A stretch of DNA of 64,000 bases, taken from NCBI RefSeq assembly GCF_900110835.1, contig NZ_FOJG01000002.1, positions 2,012,979 to 2,076,978 on the forward strand, in the 5' to 3' direction. Numbering within the stretch: the stretch's first letter is position 1; the number at the start of each line of letters is the position of its first letter. The notes under the pieces were generated by a model that was not told the origin of the DNA, did not search any database, and was given only the letters and a program-made list of their open reading frames with translations. Source of the DNA: Chitinophaga arvensicola. Lineage in GTDB: Bacteria; Bacteroidota; Bacteroidia; Chitinophagales; Chitinophagaceae. This document shows, piece after piece, positions 1-9,409 of the stretch. The position numbers were made by a program, and so were the translations under genes.

Positions 1-1386
1 AGTAGGTGTGGTATCATTTATTAAACGCAACAGGCTACCGGAAACGTTCCGCTCACTTGGAAAAATTTCAGGGTCCAGGTAAGTTCTCAGATAGGTTTTT
101 TTCCCTTTGTACTCCACCTGCATCAACAAGCCTTTCGCTTCCGGCTCCAGGTTGATAAGGCTCCTGATTTCTGCTGGTTTTTTATAGATAGCCAGATCCG
201 TTTTATTCATTTCCGCATACTTCTCGGCTATTTCATCCAGCGTTTTGCCCGGGTACATCTTGAAGATAGAACTATCGCCATCGTTCACATCGTAATAATA
301 CACATACTCAAACTCCATGTTAGTATAAAAGCGCTGGTACCTGGCCCAGAAGTTCCACAGATAGGCATTGCGTGCAGTTGGTACACCATTTCCCAGGTTA
401 TAGCCTAACAGGTTGGTATACAATGTTACTTTCAGCGGTGATCCATCCAGTTGCTTAATGACGCCCTGGGTATTTTCATGCAGTGTATTTATTTTGCCCC
501 TCGTTACATCCCAATAGCCTATCAGTCCGTGCCGCGAGGTAACCACCAGCATTACCACCGCTATCGTGAATGCCACCAGGTATCTGCCTGCTGATACACG
601 CCATGACTTCGACTCTGTCACCGATTTCATTTTGATGACGGTGAAGATGATAAAAAGGGAGGTGATAGCGATGAAATAAACTAAGTCCTTTGTTGTAATC
701 AGACCACCCAGCATGCTTTCTACCCTCCCCGAGCTGGAAAGAAAATAGGTAACATCCCGCACATAATCCGTTCCCTGGAACAGCAGGCGTAGTGATGTGA
801 ACAGGGTCAGCACCACAAATGTTCCAATCCCTGCCACAATGGGGTACGAGGTTAAACTGGAGATATACATACCTACTGCCACATACATGGCGGCCAGTAA
901 AAAGAAGCCCAGCACCATCGACATGATATGCAGGAATTCCACGTTCTTAATGGAAACGGTCAGAATCATCACTTCTGCCACGAACATCAGGATCATCAGG
1001 CATACAAAACTATACACCCCCAGGAATTTACCCAGGATGATCTGACGTGTTTTCAGCGGCGACGAATGCAGCAATTTAATGGAGCCGGCAGCATATTCCC
1101 GGTTGATCACACCCATTGTCAGCAGTGGAATGTATAAAAAGAAAATCATCAACACCGTATCCAGCCCCTTACCGATCACCGTTTTTGTAAGTGGCATATT
1201 GAGGAATCCGCCAAAACCAGATCCCTGCAATTCAAGCATCGCGTCCTGCTGCACCGCAGTATCTGCCAGGTTTCCCATGATGATGCCGGCACTGGACATC
1301 AGGAACAAAATCAATACAAACCATGCGATCGGCGAAAAGAAAAAATACCGCAATTCTGCCCGCGCTATATTAAAAACTACTCTCAT
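1..1386 (-). CDS. ABC-2 permease fused to GldG-like domain (partial)
   Basis: The reading frame is open from an ATG at 1386 to the left edge (462 codons), so the C-terminus is missing. The first 240 or so residues look like an ABC-2 type permease: a membrane segment near residues 15-35 (FFSPIAWFVLILFL), then several more hydrophobic helices and the motif NREYAAGSIKLL typical of the GldF/NosY group. After a further helix near residue 290 (VAFTIAVVMLVV) comes a soluble GldG-like part. In many Bacteroidota GldF and GldG are separate proteins, so this is the fused form. Its ATG overlaps the stop of the upstream ATPase by one base (TAATG), which suggests translational coupling. It should form the membrane part of an exporter with that ATPase; the substrate is unknown. 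Confidence 0.85.
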   Translation of the reverse strand, partial: MRVVFNIARAELRYFFFSPIAWFVLILFLMSSAGIIMGNLADTAVQQDAMLELQGSGFGGFLNMPLTKTVIGKGLDTVLMIFFLYIPLLTMGVINREYAAGSIKLLHSSPLKTRQIILGKFLGVYSFVCLMILMFVAEVMILTVSIKNVEFLHIMSMVLGFFLLAAMYVAVGMYISSLTSYPIVAGIGTFVVLTLFTSLRLLFQGTDYVRDVTYFLSSSGRVESMLGGLITTKDLVYFIAITSLFIIFTVIKMKSVTESKSWRVSAGRYLVAFTIAVVMLVVTSRHGLIGYWDVTRGKINTLHENTQGVIKQLDGSPLKVTLYTNLLGYNLGNGVPTARNAYLWNFWARYQRFYTNMEFEYVYYYDVNDGDSSIFKMYPGKTLDEIAEKYAEMNKTDLAIYKKPAEIRSLINLEPEAKGLLMQVEYKGKKTYLRTYLDPEIFPSERNVSGSLLRLINDTTPT

Positions 1387-2321
1387 TACTGTAAGATTGA
1401 AGAAGAATTTGATGATAATTGTTTGAATACATCGTCCATACCGGATGACTCTGTGTGGATAGAAGTGAGCCGCCAGTTTCTCTCTGCACTCTTCTTCACA
1501 ATTCTTTCCGCCAGATCGTCGTTGGGCAGGAAATAAATCCGGCATTTGTGATCCGGCAGCAACTCTACTTTCTGCACGTCTTCAATAGCCATCAATTCTT
1601 CGGGCGCAGGCATATGGAGCATTCTGGCCACCATGGTATTAGGCTGGAGTATGTTATTGAAAGCATCCAGCGTATCAGAAAACACTACCTGCCCGGATTC
1701 AATCATGATGATCTCTTTGGCAAGCAGGTTAATTTCAGACAATACGTGCGACGATAACAATACCGCACGATCTTTCGCAATTTCTTTGATCAGCTTCCTG
1801 GCTTCAATGATCTGGTTGGGATCAAGCCCATTGGTGGGCTCATCGAGGATCACCACTTTCGGTTTATTGATAATGGATTGCGCGATGCCTACACGCTGGC
1901 GGTAACCGCCCGACAGATTTTTGATCAGGCGTGATCTCATCTGCGTAATAGACGTTTTTTCCAGTACTTCGTCCACTGCGCTTTTGATGTGACGCCTTTC
2001 CATAAGCCTCAGCTGCGCGGCGTACTCCAGGTATTCCTGCACGGTAAAGTCCAGGTACAGGGGCGCCTGCTGTGGCAGAAAACCGATCTGCTTTTTATAT
2101 GCAATAGGATCATCTTTCATGTTCAACCCGTTGATGGAAACATTTCCATCGGTTTGCAGCAGGGTACCACAAATAATATTCATCGTGGTAGACTTGCCCG
2201 CTCCGTTTGAGCCCAGCAATCCGACAACACCGGTATCATTGATCTCAAAATTTATTTCGCGTATGGCCCATGAACTGGCATACTTATGCGACAGGTTTTC
2301 CACCTTTAATATAGGCTGCAT
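1386..2321 (-). CDS. ABC transporter ATP-binding protein (GldA-like)
   Basis: A 311-residue cytoplasmic ABC ATPase. Visible motifs are Walker A GSNGAGKST near residue 37, the signature LSGGYRQR near 135, Walker B VVILDEPTNGLD near 155 and the switch histidine in LLSSHVLSE near 190. The C-terminal extension of about 80 residues is usual for ABC-2 type exporters. The gene lies 29 bp after the lipoprotein gene and overlaps the permease start by one base, so it is probably the sixth gene of the sigma-FecR-SusC-SusD operon. It powers the permease by ATP hydrolysis. The family resembles GldA of gliding motility, but the SusCD context argues against assigning that role here. Confidence 0.93.
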   Translation of the reverse strand: MQPILKVENLSHKYASSWAIREINFEINDTGVVGLLGSNGAGKSTTMNIICGTLLQTDGNVSINGLNMKDDPIAYKKQIGFLPQQAPLYLDFTVQEYLEYAAQLRLMERRHIKSAVDEVLEKTSITQMRSRLIKNLSGGYRQRVGIAQSIINKPKVVILDEPTNGLDPNQIIEARKLIKEIAKDRAVLLSSHVLSEINLLAKEIIMIESGQVVFSDTLDAFNNILQPNTMVARMLHMPAPEELMAIEDVQKVELLPDHKCRIYFLPNDDLAERIVKKSAERNWRLTSIHTESSGMDDVFKQLSSNSSSILQ

Positions 2322-2350
2322 ATAATGTTGCTTATGATTTAAAACTTGGA

Positions 2351-3115
2351 TTAAAAATGACCGATACTTGTTGCCCTCACCGAAAAAACGCTCTCAGAGC
2401 TCCAGGTGCCGGTTACCAGCATGGTACGTGCTCTAAATAACCAGTTGTTATTGGGCGAGGCAGTACCCGATAAAATATTTTCTTCGGACAAGGTGGCCAA
2501 CTTTACCCCCGTGGCATGATCCCTTACTTCGAAGCGGTAGTTCTTTACGGCCATCGTGGTAGGCACTTTTATAAAACCGGTCAATTGTTCATAAGCGAGA
2601 TTGGAAACCATGACTTTAGCCTCCGGCTCCAGTTGTAACACATCGATAGGCCGGTTCTCAAAGAGATTAATGATCCGGAGATTGGCCACACTGTCATTCA
2701 GGCTACGGGAAGGCAGCTGCTCTTTTACGGTTTTTTGTTTTACCTGTGTTGGACTGCCATATACAAAATGCGTGAAGATACCACCGGGTTCCAGTTTCAG
2801 GTTATTTACCACAAAAGGTTTTGGCTGAAGCGTATCAAAATTCCTGAACAGCGTAAGCGGCAGGTCCATTTTATCGGTGGCATAATCGAGAGAGCGCCCG
2901 CTGCCTACATAAGAAAGATAGATGTAGTACTTAGGCCGTGTCGTTCCAAAATAGGTGGTAAAAAAGGAGGTGTTATCGTTAATGCCATTTACGATTGTCA
3001 ACGAGGCCGGAAATTGCGCTACCGGTACATCCTTCTTACAGGAAGCAGCGAGTAGCATGATGCCTCCTGCTAACAGCCCTGCGTTGAAATATTTTTTGAA
3101 ACTGAATTGAAACAT
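2351..3115 (-). CDS. Lipoprotein, DUF4397-like
   Basis: About 254 residues with a lipoprotein signal: a basic N-terminus, a hydrophobic stretch and the lipobox LLAASC followed by KK, so it is probably anchored in an envelope membrane. The rest is beta-rich with repeated short modules (SLTIVNG, NLRIINLF), as in DUF4397-type proteins. I chose the internal ATG at 3115 because AGGA precedes it; an ATG at 3139, three bases after the susD stop, would add eight residues. It directly follows the SusC/SusD pair, where such proteins often act as extra surface ligand-binding lipoproteins. The function is inferred from position only. Confidence 0.75.
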   Translation of the reverse strand: MFQFSFKKYFNAGLLAGGIMLLAASCKKDVPVAQFPASLTIVNGINDNTSFFTTYFGTTRPKYYIYLSYVGSGRSLDYATDKMDLPLTLFRNFDTLQPKPFVVNNLKLEPGGIFTHFVYGSPTQVKQKTVKEQLPSRSLNDSVANLRIINLFENRPIDVLQLEPEAKVMVSNLAYEQLTGFIKVPTTMAVKNYRFEVRDHATGVKLATLSEENILSGTASPNNNWLFRARTMLVTGTWSSESVFSVRATSIGHF

Positions 3116-3142
3116 CGTTCCTGATTTAAGATTGATCATGTT

Positions 3143-4603
3143 TTAGTTGTAGCCGATATTCTGGGAGAGATTGTTGGCCCAGCGGATCTCCTCCGGAGGA
3201 ATAGGGTATAGCAACTGATACGGATTCCACGGCTGTTTGTAAGAGATGGCGGAAAGCACATCCGACGCCTTGTTCGTCCTTTTGAGGTCCAGCCAGCGGT
3301 GTCCCCATTCGGCAAACAATTCTATACGTCTTTCCTGCGCGATGGCATCCTTTACCTGCTGATCCGTTAAAGTATAAGGCAAGTTGGTTAACCCGGCACG
3401 CGCCCTGATAGCATTCAGATCATCGATCACCGCATTTTTATTGCCTGCGTTCCGCAACATGTTCGCTTCCGCCCTTACCAGGTACATTTCTGCGAGCCGC
3501 ATCACCACATAATATTCAGACAGGTCTCCTCCCGGCACACGGTTGTACTGATTGATCTTGTACTTATTCGGTGTAAAGCCGGCCGGTGTATATTGATCGC
3601 CGGGAATAGCCCTCACCCACGCAGTTTTCCTGTTATCATCCGCTTCGAAAGCATTCATCAGCATGGGCGATAGGTAACGGCTTGACAGACTATACCCTTC
3701 CGGCGTGGCATTACCGCGTGTCGGAATAGTATTGGTTTGCTTCAATTGGAAAATAACTTCCCGGCTGGATATACTGAATACGTTGTTCAGACTCTCCAGT
3801 TGAAACAGATCGGTGCGGCCAATCACTTCGTTCGCATACTGCCAGGCTTTGTCGTAGTCTTTGGTAAACAGGTATACCCTTGCCAGCATTGCCTTTACAT
3901 ACCATTTATTGATCCGGATACGCTCCGTATTGTTCCCATCATAACTTTCGGAAAGATATCCCGACGCCTCCTCCAGATCACTGATGATTTGCTGATACAC
4001 GGTGGCAGGATTGGCGGAAGGAAGTTTTTGTGTATCGTTGTAATCGATGGATAAGGCGAGGGGAATTTTTTCAAACAGGTTCACCATGTAGAAATAGCTC
4101 ATGGCTCTTACCGCCATTGCTTCACCCAGCACCCGTTTCCGGTAAGCCTGTGTAAGCTCTTTCGACGTGGAACCTTTCGCACCTTCTATCAGGGCATTGG
4201 CATTGAAGATGCCCTTATAGGCCGTCTTCCATATTTTCGGGGTAGCACCCGTGTTCTGCAACGTAAGCCTGGCAGCTGTTTCTGCATAGTACACGTATCC
4301 TCCGTCCAGCGAGGGTGCAAAGAATTCGTCTGCCGAGTGCCCGGCAGCCTGCGTAATAGCTCCGGCGCTGTACAGATTGTCGCCCAGGTTGCCGTCCGCA
4401 TTCACTTCGTTCAACCCTCCGTTGATCAGATAGGAATACAAGCCATTGAGCGCGGCGCCTGCCTGCTCATCGTTCTGAAAAACCTGGTTGGTAGTGATCG
4501 AATTGATCGGGTCCGGTATATCCAGCAATTTATTGCAACCTGTTATCAACAGGCCGGATAATAGTATCCCAACTGAAGCTATATTGAAAACATTTTTTTT
4601 CAT
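3143..4603 (-). CDS. SusD/RagB-type nutrient-binding lipoprotein
   Basis: A 486-residue SusD homologue. It has a lipoprotein signal (LITGC at residues 19-23), the N-terminal SusD-like region with tetratricopeptide-type helices (YRKRVLGEAMAVRAMSYF, typical of the family) and the C-terminal RagB/SusD signature, including YYVVMRLAEMYLVRAEA and ERRIELFAEWGHRWLDLKR. SusD sits on the outer face of the outer membrane as a lid on the SusC barrel and captures the ligand. It starts 10 bp after the SusC stop, and length and order are normal for the family. No enzyme genes follow, so the ligand cannot be guessed. Confidence 0.96.
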   Translation of the reverse strand: MKKNVFNIASVGILLSGLLITGCNKLLDIPDPINSITTNQVFQNDEQAGAALNGLYSYLINGGLNEVNADGNLGDNLYSAGAITQAAGHSADEFFAPSLDGGYVYYAETAARLTLQNTGATPKIWKTAYKGIFNANALIEGAKGSTSKELTQAYRKRVLGEAMAVRAMSYFYMVNLFEKIPLALSIDYNDTQKLPSANPATVYQQIISDLEEASGYLSESYDGNNTERIRINKWYVKAMLARVYLFTKDYDKAWQYANEVIGRTDLFQLESLNNVFSISSREVIFQLKQTNTIPTRGNATPEGYSLSSRYLSPMLMNAFEADDNRKTAWVRAIPGDQYTPAGFTPNKYKINQYNRVPGGDLSEYYVVMRLAEMYLVRAEANMLRNAGNKNAVIDDLNAIRARAGLTNLPYTLTDQQVKDAIAQERRIELFAEWGHRWLDLKRTNKASDVLSAISYKQPWNPYQLLYPIPPEEIRWANNLSQNIGYN

Positions 4604-4613
4604 GCGATTGATT

Positions 4614-7600
4614 TTAGAAGCTTAATCTCAGGTTAGCCGCAACTCTTCTGATCTGTGGCGTAGTTCCCAATTCAACATCCGACAGCCTGTATTGCGAGAT
4701 TTTGAAGATGTTTGATGAATTCACGGAAACCGTACCCTGTGTCATGCCCACCTTCTTTATCCATGCCTGAGGTAGTATATACGCCACGCTCAGGTTACTC
4801 AGGCTTAAAAAGGCTCCTTTAGCATAATAGGCATCTGATCCGGCAAACAGGCCGGTACTAGTGCTGGAATACTTTGCGTAAAGCGCTTTATCGCCCGGTT
4901 GCTTCCAGTGCCCGTTTGCTATTTCGTCGTACATCACCGCATTGCTCTTAAAACCATAGCCCATGTTACTTAACCGGTCTTCAATCAGGGAATTTTCGAA
5001 GTTGAATTGTGCATCCAGCGATAATACCCGCTTGAAGTCTATCCGGAAACCTGCTCCACCGAAATATTTGGGGTTAAGGTCTATTACCTTGTAGTGATCG
5101 TCCAGGTCTGTATCCGGGTAATTCACACTCATCCCGGTCGGCATGGCCCCATCCCCGTTATGGTCTTCAAACACAGGTATTCCTTTCATCGGATTGATAC
5201 CGATATAGCGCGAGTAGGATTTGGCAGTTACAGAGGCGCCTATCTTATACATATCCCTATAGGGAGAATTTTCCAGCCCCGGGAAAGCCACCAGTGTATT
5301 CGTATTCCTGCTTACCTGGAAACGTGCGGTAATACCCCAGGTATTGTTGTTCACGATCGTTGCGTCCAACATCACCTCCAATCCTTTGTTCCGGATCACT
5401 GCAGGCCAGTTGCCCATTACCGCACCAAAACCTGTGAATGCCGGTGTGGTAATACTCGTGAGCTGCTTTCCATCCTTATTGATGTAGAAGTTACTTTCGA
5501 TATTAAATCTGCTGTTGAAAAATCCCAGCCGGGCGCCCACTTCAAACTTGCTGGCGCTGGACCAGCTATATTGCTGGTTAACGGGTTGCACAAGCGTATA
5601 AATAGTCTGACCATCGTAATCCGGCAATTTTTCCCAGGAATCCGGTGGAATATTGGACCAGCGTGAGAGGTATTGGTAATCGCCCACATTGGCATTGCCC
5701 ATCACGCCATAAGTAGACCGCAGCTTTACAAACGACAGCCAATTCATATGCGCCTGCTTAAACCACTCTTCATTAGATAAAATCCATGAAGCGCCTACAG
5801 ATCCGAAGTTCCCGAAACGGGACCCGCTGCCGAAGCGCGACGAGCCATCTCTCCTGCCATTCAGATTAACCATGTACTTACTTTCCCAATCCAGGGAAAC
5901 CGTTGCCAGCCAGGAAGCAACTTTCGACGGAACAAAGTTATTGGACGATTGCACCTGCTGGGCATTGGAATAGCTCTTGATCAGGTTATCACTGGAAAAA
6001 CCGAATGCCATCACCGATGCCACATACTGATCTGCATAATTGTAATCTGCTGCCAGGGAAGCGGATACCCTGGCACCACCGAACAGTTTAACGTAATTCA
6101 GGCTTGGCCTTACCAGGAAACTTTTCCCGTTACCATTAGCGAAAGTGGCGAAGTTGTAGGGGTTGTACAAAGGATCCTGCCCGGCTTTTGGAACATATCC
6201 GCCGCCTCTATTGGTGAAAAATTCCCCGATAACACGAACACCTGCTGTGAAGTCCTTGAATATTTCGTAAGTAAAACCGAGATTGGTCTGACTTCTCAGC
6301 GTTTGATTTTCGCCCCAGCTTCTGATATCCCTGAATGGATAAATGCTCCCAAGCTGATTCCTGTACGGAACAAAATTATATTCCCCGTTCTCATTATACA
6401 TGGGTGGTGCATTAGGCGCCAGCGAGAAAAAGTCTAACGTAGGGGCAGTTTCATCGTTGGCGTAACTATTGTTGGTAGAAAGATCCAGCGCGAACTTGCC
6501 ATTCGTACTACGGTGATTGAAAGCCACTCCTATTGTTAAACGCTTATTTCCTCTGCCCTGGTTGTACATTTCCGTTGTGGAAGTATATCCCACACTGATG
6601 CGATAGGTATTGAGCAGCATACCGCCCTCTACACTCAGTTGCACATCATTCGACTGCTCATTTTTGAAATAGGCGCGTTGCCAGTCGGTATAAGCTTTCG
6701 GATCCCAGATCGTGAGGTCCGGCGCACTCAACTGGGTAGGAAGTGCTGCATCATTCATAAATGCTTCCCTTCTTGTTGCCAGGAACTGCTCCGTGTTCAT
6801 CAGCTTCATGTAACGCTGCACACCCGAAAATATCTTGGAGTAGTTTACATTAAACCTGGTAGGCCCCGGCTTTCCCTTTTTAGTGGTGATCATGATCACC
6901 CCGTTTGCGCCTCTGGACCCGTACAATGCAGTAGCATCCGCATCTTTCAGCACATCCACACTTTCAATATCCAGTGGGTTGATCATGTACAAAGGATTTT
7001 CGGTCATCGAATATCCTGGTTGTACAGGCTGATTGGCGCCATATGGATTAACGGATAAAGTGGCAATGGGTAATCCGTCCACCACATAGAGCGGATCTGT
7101 AAAACTGTTTTCATTCAACACATTCCGTCCGCGTAACTCTACTTTTCTGACCCCAGCCGTGTTGGCCGACTGGCTGATACGAAGGCCCGGCACACGGCCT
7201 ACGATCGCATCCAGCACATTTACAACGGGCTGTCTTTCGATATCACTTGCTTTCACGGTGCTGATATTGGCCGTTCCCGTTCTTTTATTGGTAGTACCCA
7301 ACACAGTCACCTGTACTTCATCCAGTTTGTTTGTGGAGAGTACCAGCTCTATGTTGTACGCCCTGTTGGTGAGGATAGCATCCGTAACTTTAAACAGATG
7401 ATCCACATACCCGATATAGCTGATCCTGATCAGATCGCCCAGCCTCACCGGCACCTGCCCCGTCCCGCTTCCGGCGGTGAGATAATTACGCTTGTCGGTA
7501 AGATTACTGATAGTAGCGCTAACCAGTGGCGTATAACCAGGGGCATACACATACACATGGAGCATTTCAGGTTTCACCGGTACCGTATCAACAGCCGGAC

Positions 7601-7988
7601 TGGCTGCTGCGGCCAGTTTGACTTCCTTCTGGGATACCAGGATGTTTTTGTCGATGATCTTATAGAGCAATGACTGGTTCTCGAATACCTTGTTGAGAAA
7701 GGTACCGAGGTCGGTCCCCTTCGCATTGATGGTAACCGGTTTTGCCACTGATAAGGCCGTAGCCTTGTACAGGAAAACATAATCTGTTTGCGACTCTACT
7801 GCCGCAAAAACTTTTTCCAATGCAACGTTTTTACCGTTGAAGTTGATGTTCTGTGAAAGGCCTCTGGCAGATACCTGCAACAGGGCAGCGGTAAGTAAAA
7901 AGAATGTTAGCTTCATGACTAACAGCGATTTGGTTGAGCTACGTGTCCTTCCATAGGGAACCCGTATGCAATTAAAAATAATTGGCAT
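4614..7988 (-). CDS. SusC/RagA TonB-linked transporter with STN domain
   Basis: About 1124 residues. After a long positively charged leader and a signal peptide (MKLTFFLLTAALLQVSA), residues about 45-120 form a secretin/TonB short N-terminal (STN) domain, which passes the ligand signal to a FecR anti-sigma. A carboxypeptidase-regulatory-like fold follows (about 145-225), then a plug containing VQVTVLGTTNKRTG and GLRISQSANTAGVRKVELRGR, then the SusC barrel ending in aromatic LRLSF. Starts are possible at 8015, 7988 or 7916; 7988 is chosen because SusC proteins of this group often have such a leader before the internal MKLT. It lies in one operon with ECF sigma and FecR upstream and SusD downstream, so it should be both importer and signal sensor. 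Confidence 0.95.
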   Translation of the reverse strand: MPIIFNCIRVPYGRTRSSTKSLLVMKLTFFLLTAALLQVSARGLSQNINFNGKNVALEKVFAAVESQTDYVFLYKATALSVAKPVTINAKGTDLGTFLNKVFENQSLLYKIIDKNILVSQKEVKLAAAASPAVDTVPVKPEMLHVYVYAPGYTPLVSATISNLTDKRNYLTAGSGTGQVPVRLGDLIRISYIGYVDHLFKVTDAILTNRAYNIELVLSTNKLDEVQVTVLGTTNKRTGTANISTVKASDIERQPVVNVLDAIVGRVPGLRISQSANTAGVRKVELRGRNVLNENSFTDPLYVVDGLPIATLSVNPYGANQPVQPGYSMTENPLYMINPLDIESVDVLKDADATALYGSRGANGVIMITTKKGKPGPTRFNVNYSKIFSGVQRYMKLMNTEQFLATRREAFMNDAALPTQLSAPDLTIWDPKAYTDWQRAYFKNEQSNDVQLSVEGGMLLNTYRISVGYTSTTEMYNQGRGNKRLTIGVAFNHRSTNGKFALDLSTNNSYANDETAPTLDFFSLAPNAPPMYNENGEYNFVPYRNQLGSIYPFRDIRSWGENQTLRSQTNLGFTYEIFKDFTAGVRVIGEFFTNRGGGYVPKAGQDPLYNPYNFATFANGNGKSFLVRPSLNYVKLFGGARVSASLAADYNYADQYVASVMAFGFSSDNLIKSYSNAQQVQSSNNFVPSKVASWLATVSLDWESKYMVNLNGRRDGSSRFGSGSRFGNFGSVGASWILSNEEWFKQAHMNWLSFVKLRSTYGVMGNANVGDYQYLSRWSNIPPDSWEKLPDYDGQTIYTLVQPVNQQYSWSSASKFEVGARLGFFNSRFNIESNFYINKDGKQLTSITTPAFTGFGAVMGNWPAVIRNKGLEVMLDATIVNNNTWGITARFQVSRNTNTLVAFPGLENSPYRDMYKIGASVTAKSYSRYIGINPMKGIPVFEDHNGDGAMPTGMSVNYPDTDLDDHYKVIDLNPKYFGGAGFRIDFKRVLSLDAQFNFENSLIEDRLSNMGYGFKSNAVMYDEIANGHWKQPGDKALYAKYSSTSTGLFAGSDAYYAKGAFLSLSNLSVAYILPQAWIKKVGMTQGTVSVNSSNIFKISQYRLSDVELGTTPQIRRVAANLRLSF

Positions 7989-8143
7989 AACTTTGCATAA
8001 GCCGCCCCTTCCCATAAGGGACGGAATGTTTAGTGAATAAATAAGCAGTCTTTAACCTGATTGTGATTATTACATGACCTGAACATCTACCGGGAGTGTC
8101 GCGAACGCTTCCGGTTTCTTTTAATAAATAGCTATACTACCCG

Positions 8144-9343
8144 TTATCTTACATACAAAATATTCCCCTTCAATTCGAAATTAACGTCCATCGTTTCCAA
8201 TACTTTCAACACATCTGACAAATTGGTGTTGCGGTGCATTTTTCCTTTAAATATTACATTCTCTGGTGTTCCAATATATCGTACTTCTATGCTGTACCAT
8301 CTTTCCAGCTGTCGCATGATACTGTATAAATCCATGCCGTCGAAGTTAAACAGGCCATTTTTCCATGCGATAATTTTATCCGGATCAGGCGTTTCCTTTA
8401 TGGTGAGCTTAGCTCCTTCCGATGCATCCGGTTTGCTTAAATCGGCTGTCTGACCGGGCACGAGCACTTTTGGTTGAATAGTTTGCTTAGGTGTTATTTT
8501 CACCGCACCGGTCAATAATGTTGTGCGGATTATTTTTTCGTCATCATAGGTGTTCACATTAAATGAAGTACCCAGTACTTCCAGTTTCATCTGTCCGGCA
8601 TCCACTACAAAGGGCTGCCAGCTTCTGGCGGCTACCTCAAAATAAACTTCCCCGCTGATTTTCACGCTTCGCTCCTTTCCTTTGAATGCAACCGGATATT
8701 GTAAAGAAGACGCGGCATTCAGCCAGACTTCCGTTCCATCAGGAAGCACCACATGGTATTGCCGGCCTTTGGGTGTGGTAATCGTATTATAGGCCGCCCC
8801 GTCTGTTGCGGCGGAGGCATCATATTTAAGTTTATTATCACTCAGCGACACCTGGGTACCGTTCTGCGTGGCTATTTTCCCTTCACCCAGGCTGTCCAGC
8901 ACCAGCTGCGTACCGTCTGCCAGCGTGAGTATGGCGCCGTTTTTACCCGGTGGAATATCGCGCTGGGCGGATTTCTGACCAAAGCCGTCCGCATTTCCCG
9001 AACGATGTACCACGAAGAAATAAGTGGATGCACCCAACACCAGTGCAAGCACGGCTGCTGCCCATCTCCATGTATGAAGACGACGTATCGGGCGTACAGT
9101 TGACATGGCGGGCTTGTTGGAAAGATAACGCTCCAGTGCAGCAGTTTCATCAAACCGGGCAATAGCGCGCACCTGCTCCTGCTGTATGCCGGGATTGTTT
9201 AATTCCGCCCATAACTGCCGGTTTTCATCGCTGGCAGCGATCCATGCATCCAGCTCTTCCTGCTCGCCGGCCGTCAGCAGGCCTTGTTGCGAACGGGAAA
9301 TGAGCCCTGCAATGAGGAATGGATCGTTTAAAGAAGACGCCAT
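8144..9343 (-). CDS. FecR-family anti-sigma factor
   Basis: A 399-residue single-pass inner-membrane protein. The N-terminal 90 residues are cytoplasmic and bind the sigma factor (GLISRSQQGLLTAGEQEELDAW is typical). A transmembrane helix lies near 95-112 (WRWAAAVLALVLGASTYFF). The periplasmic part has the FecR domain (YHVVLPDGTEVWLNAASSL, then VKISGEVYFEVA) and a C-terminal DUF4974 domain ending GNILYVR. It is thought to receive the signal from the STN domain of the SusC encoded downstream and to release the sigma factor encoded 66 bp upstream. Confidence 0.96.
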   Translation of the reverse strand: MASSLNDPFLIAGLISRSQQGLLTAGEQEELDAWIAASDENRQLWAELNNPGIQQEQVRAIARFDETAALERYLSNKPAMSTVRPIRRLHTWRWAAAVLALVLGASTYFFVVHRSGNADGFGQKSAQRDIPPGKNGAILTLADGTQLVLDSLGEGKIATQNGTQVSLSDNKLKYDASAATDGAAYNTITTPKGRQYHVVLPDGTEVWLNAASSLQYPVAFKGKERSVKISGEVYFEVAARSWQPFVVDAGQMKLEVLGTSFNVNTYDDEKIIRTTLLTGAVKITPKQTIQPKVLVPGQTADLSKPDASEGAKLTIKETPDPDKIIAWKNGLFNFDGMDLYSIMRQLERWYSIEVRYIGTPENVIFKGKMHRNTNLSDVLKVLETMDVNFELKGNILYVR

Positions 9344-9409
9344 GTCTGATCTGTTTTAAGTTATTACAACGCGATATTCCGATCGTACTAAAAGAAAGGA
9401 AAAAAATTT

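Noticed and set aside
1386..2321. Gliding-motility gene gldA
   Set aside because: The ATPase resembles GldA, but its operon is a SusCD locus and many paralogues exist, so the symbol is not justified.
5094..5666. 190-residue plus-strand ORF inside SusC, and similar long ORFs opposite real genes (for example 57998-58747 minus)
   Set aside because: They lie wholly opposite genes with clear family motifs, have no recognisable domain and atypical composition, and are shadows.
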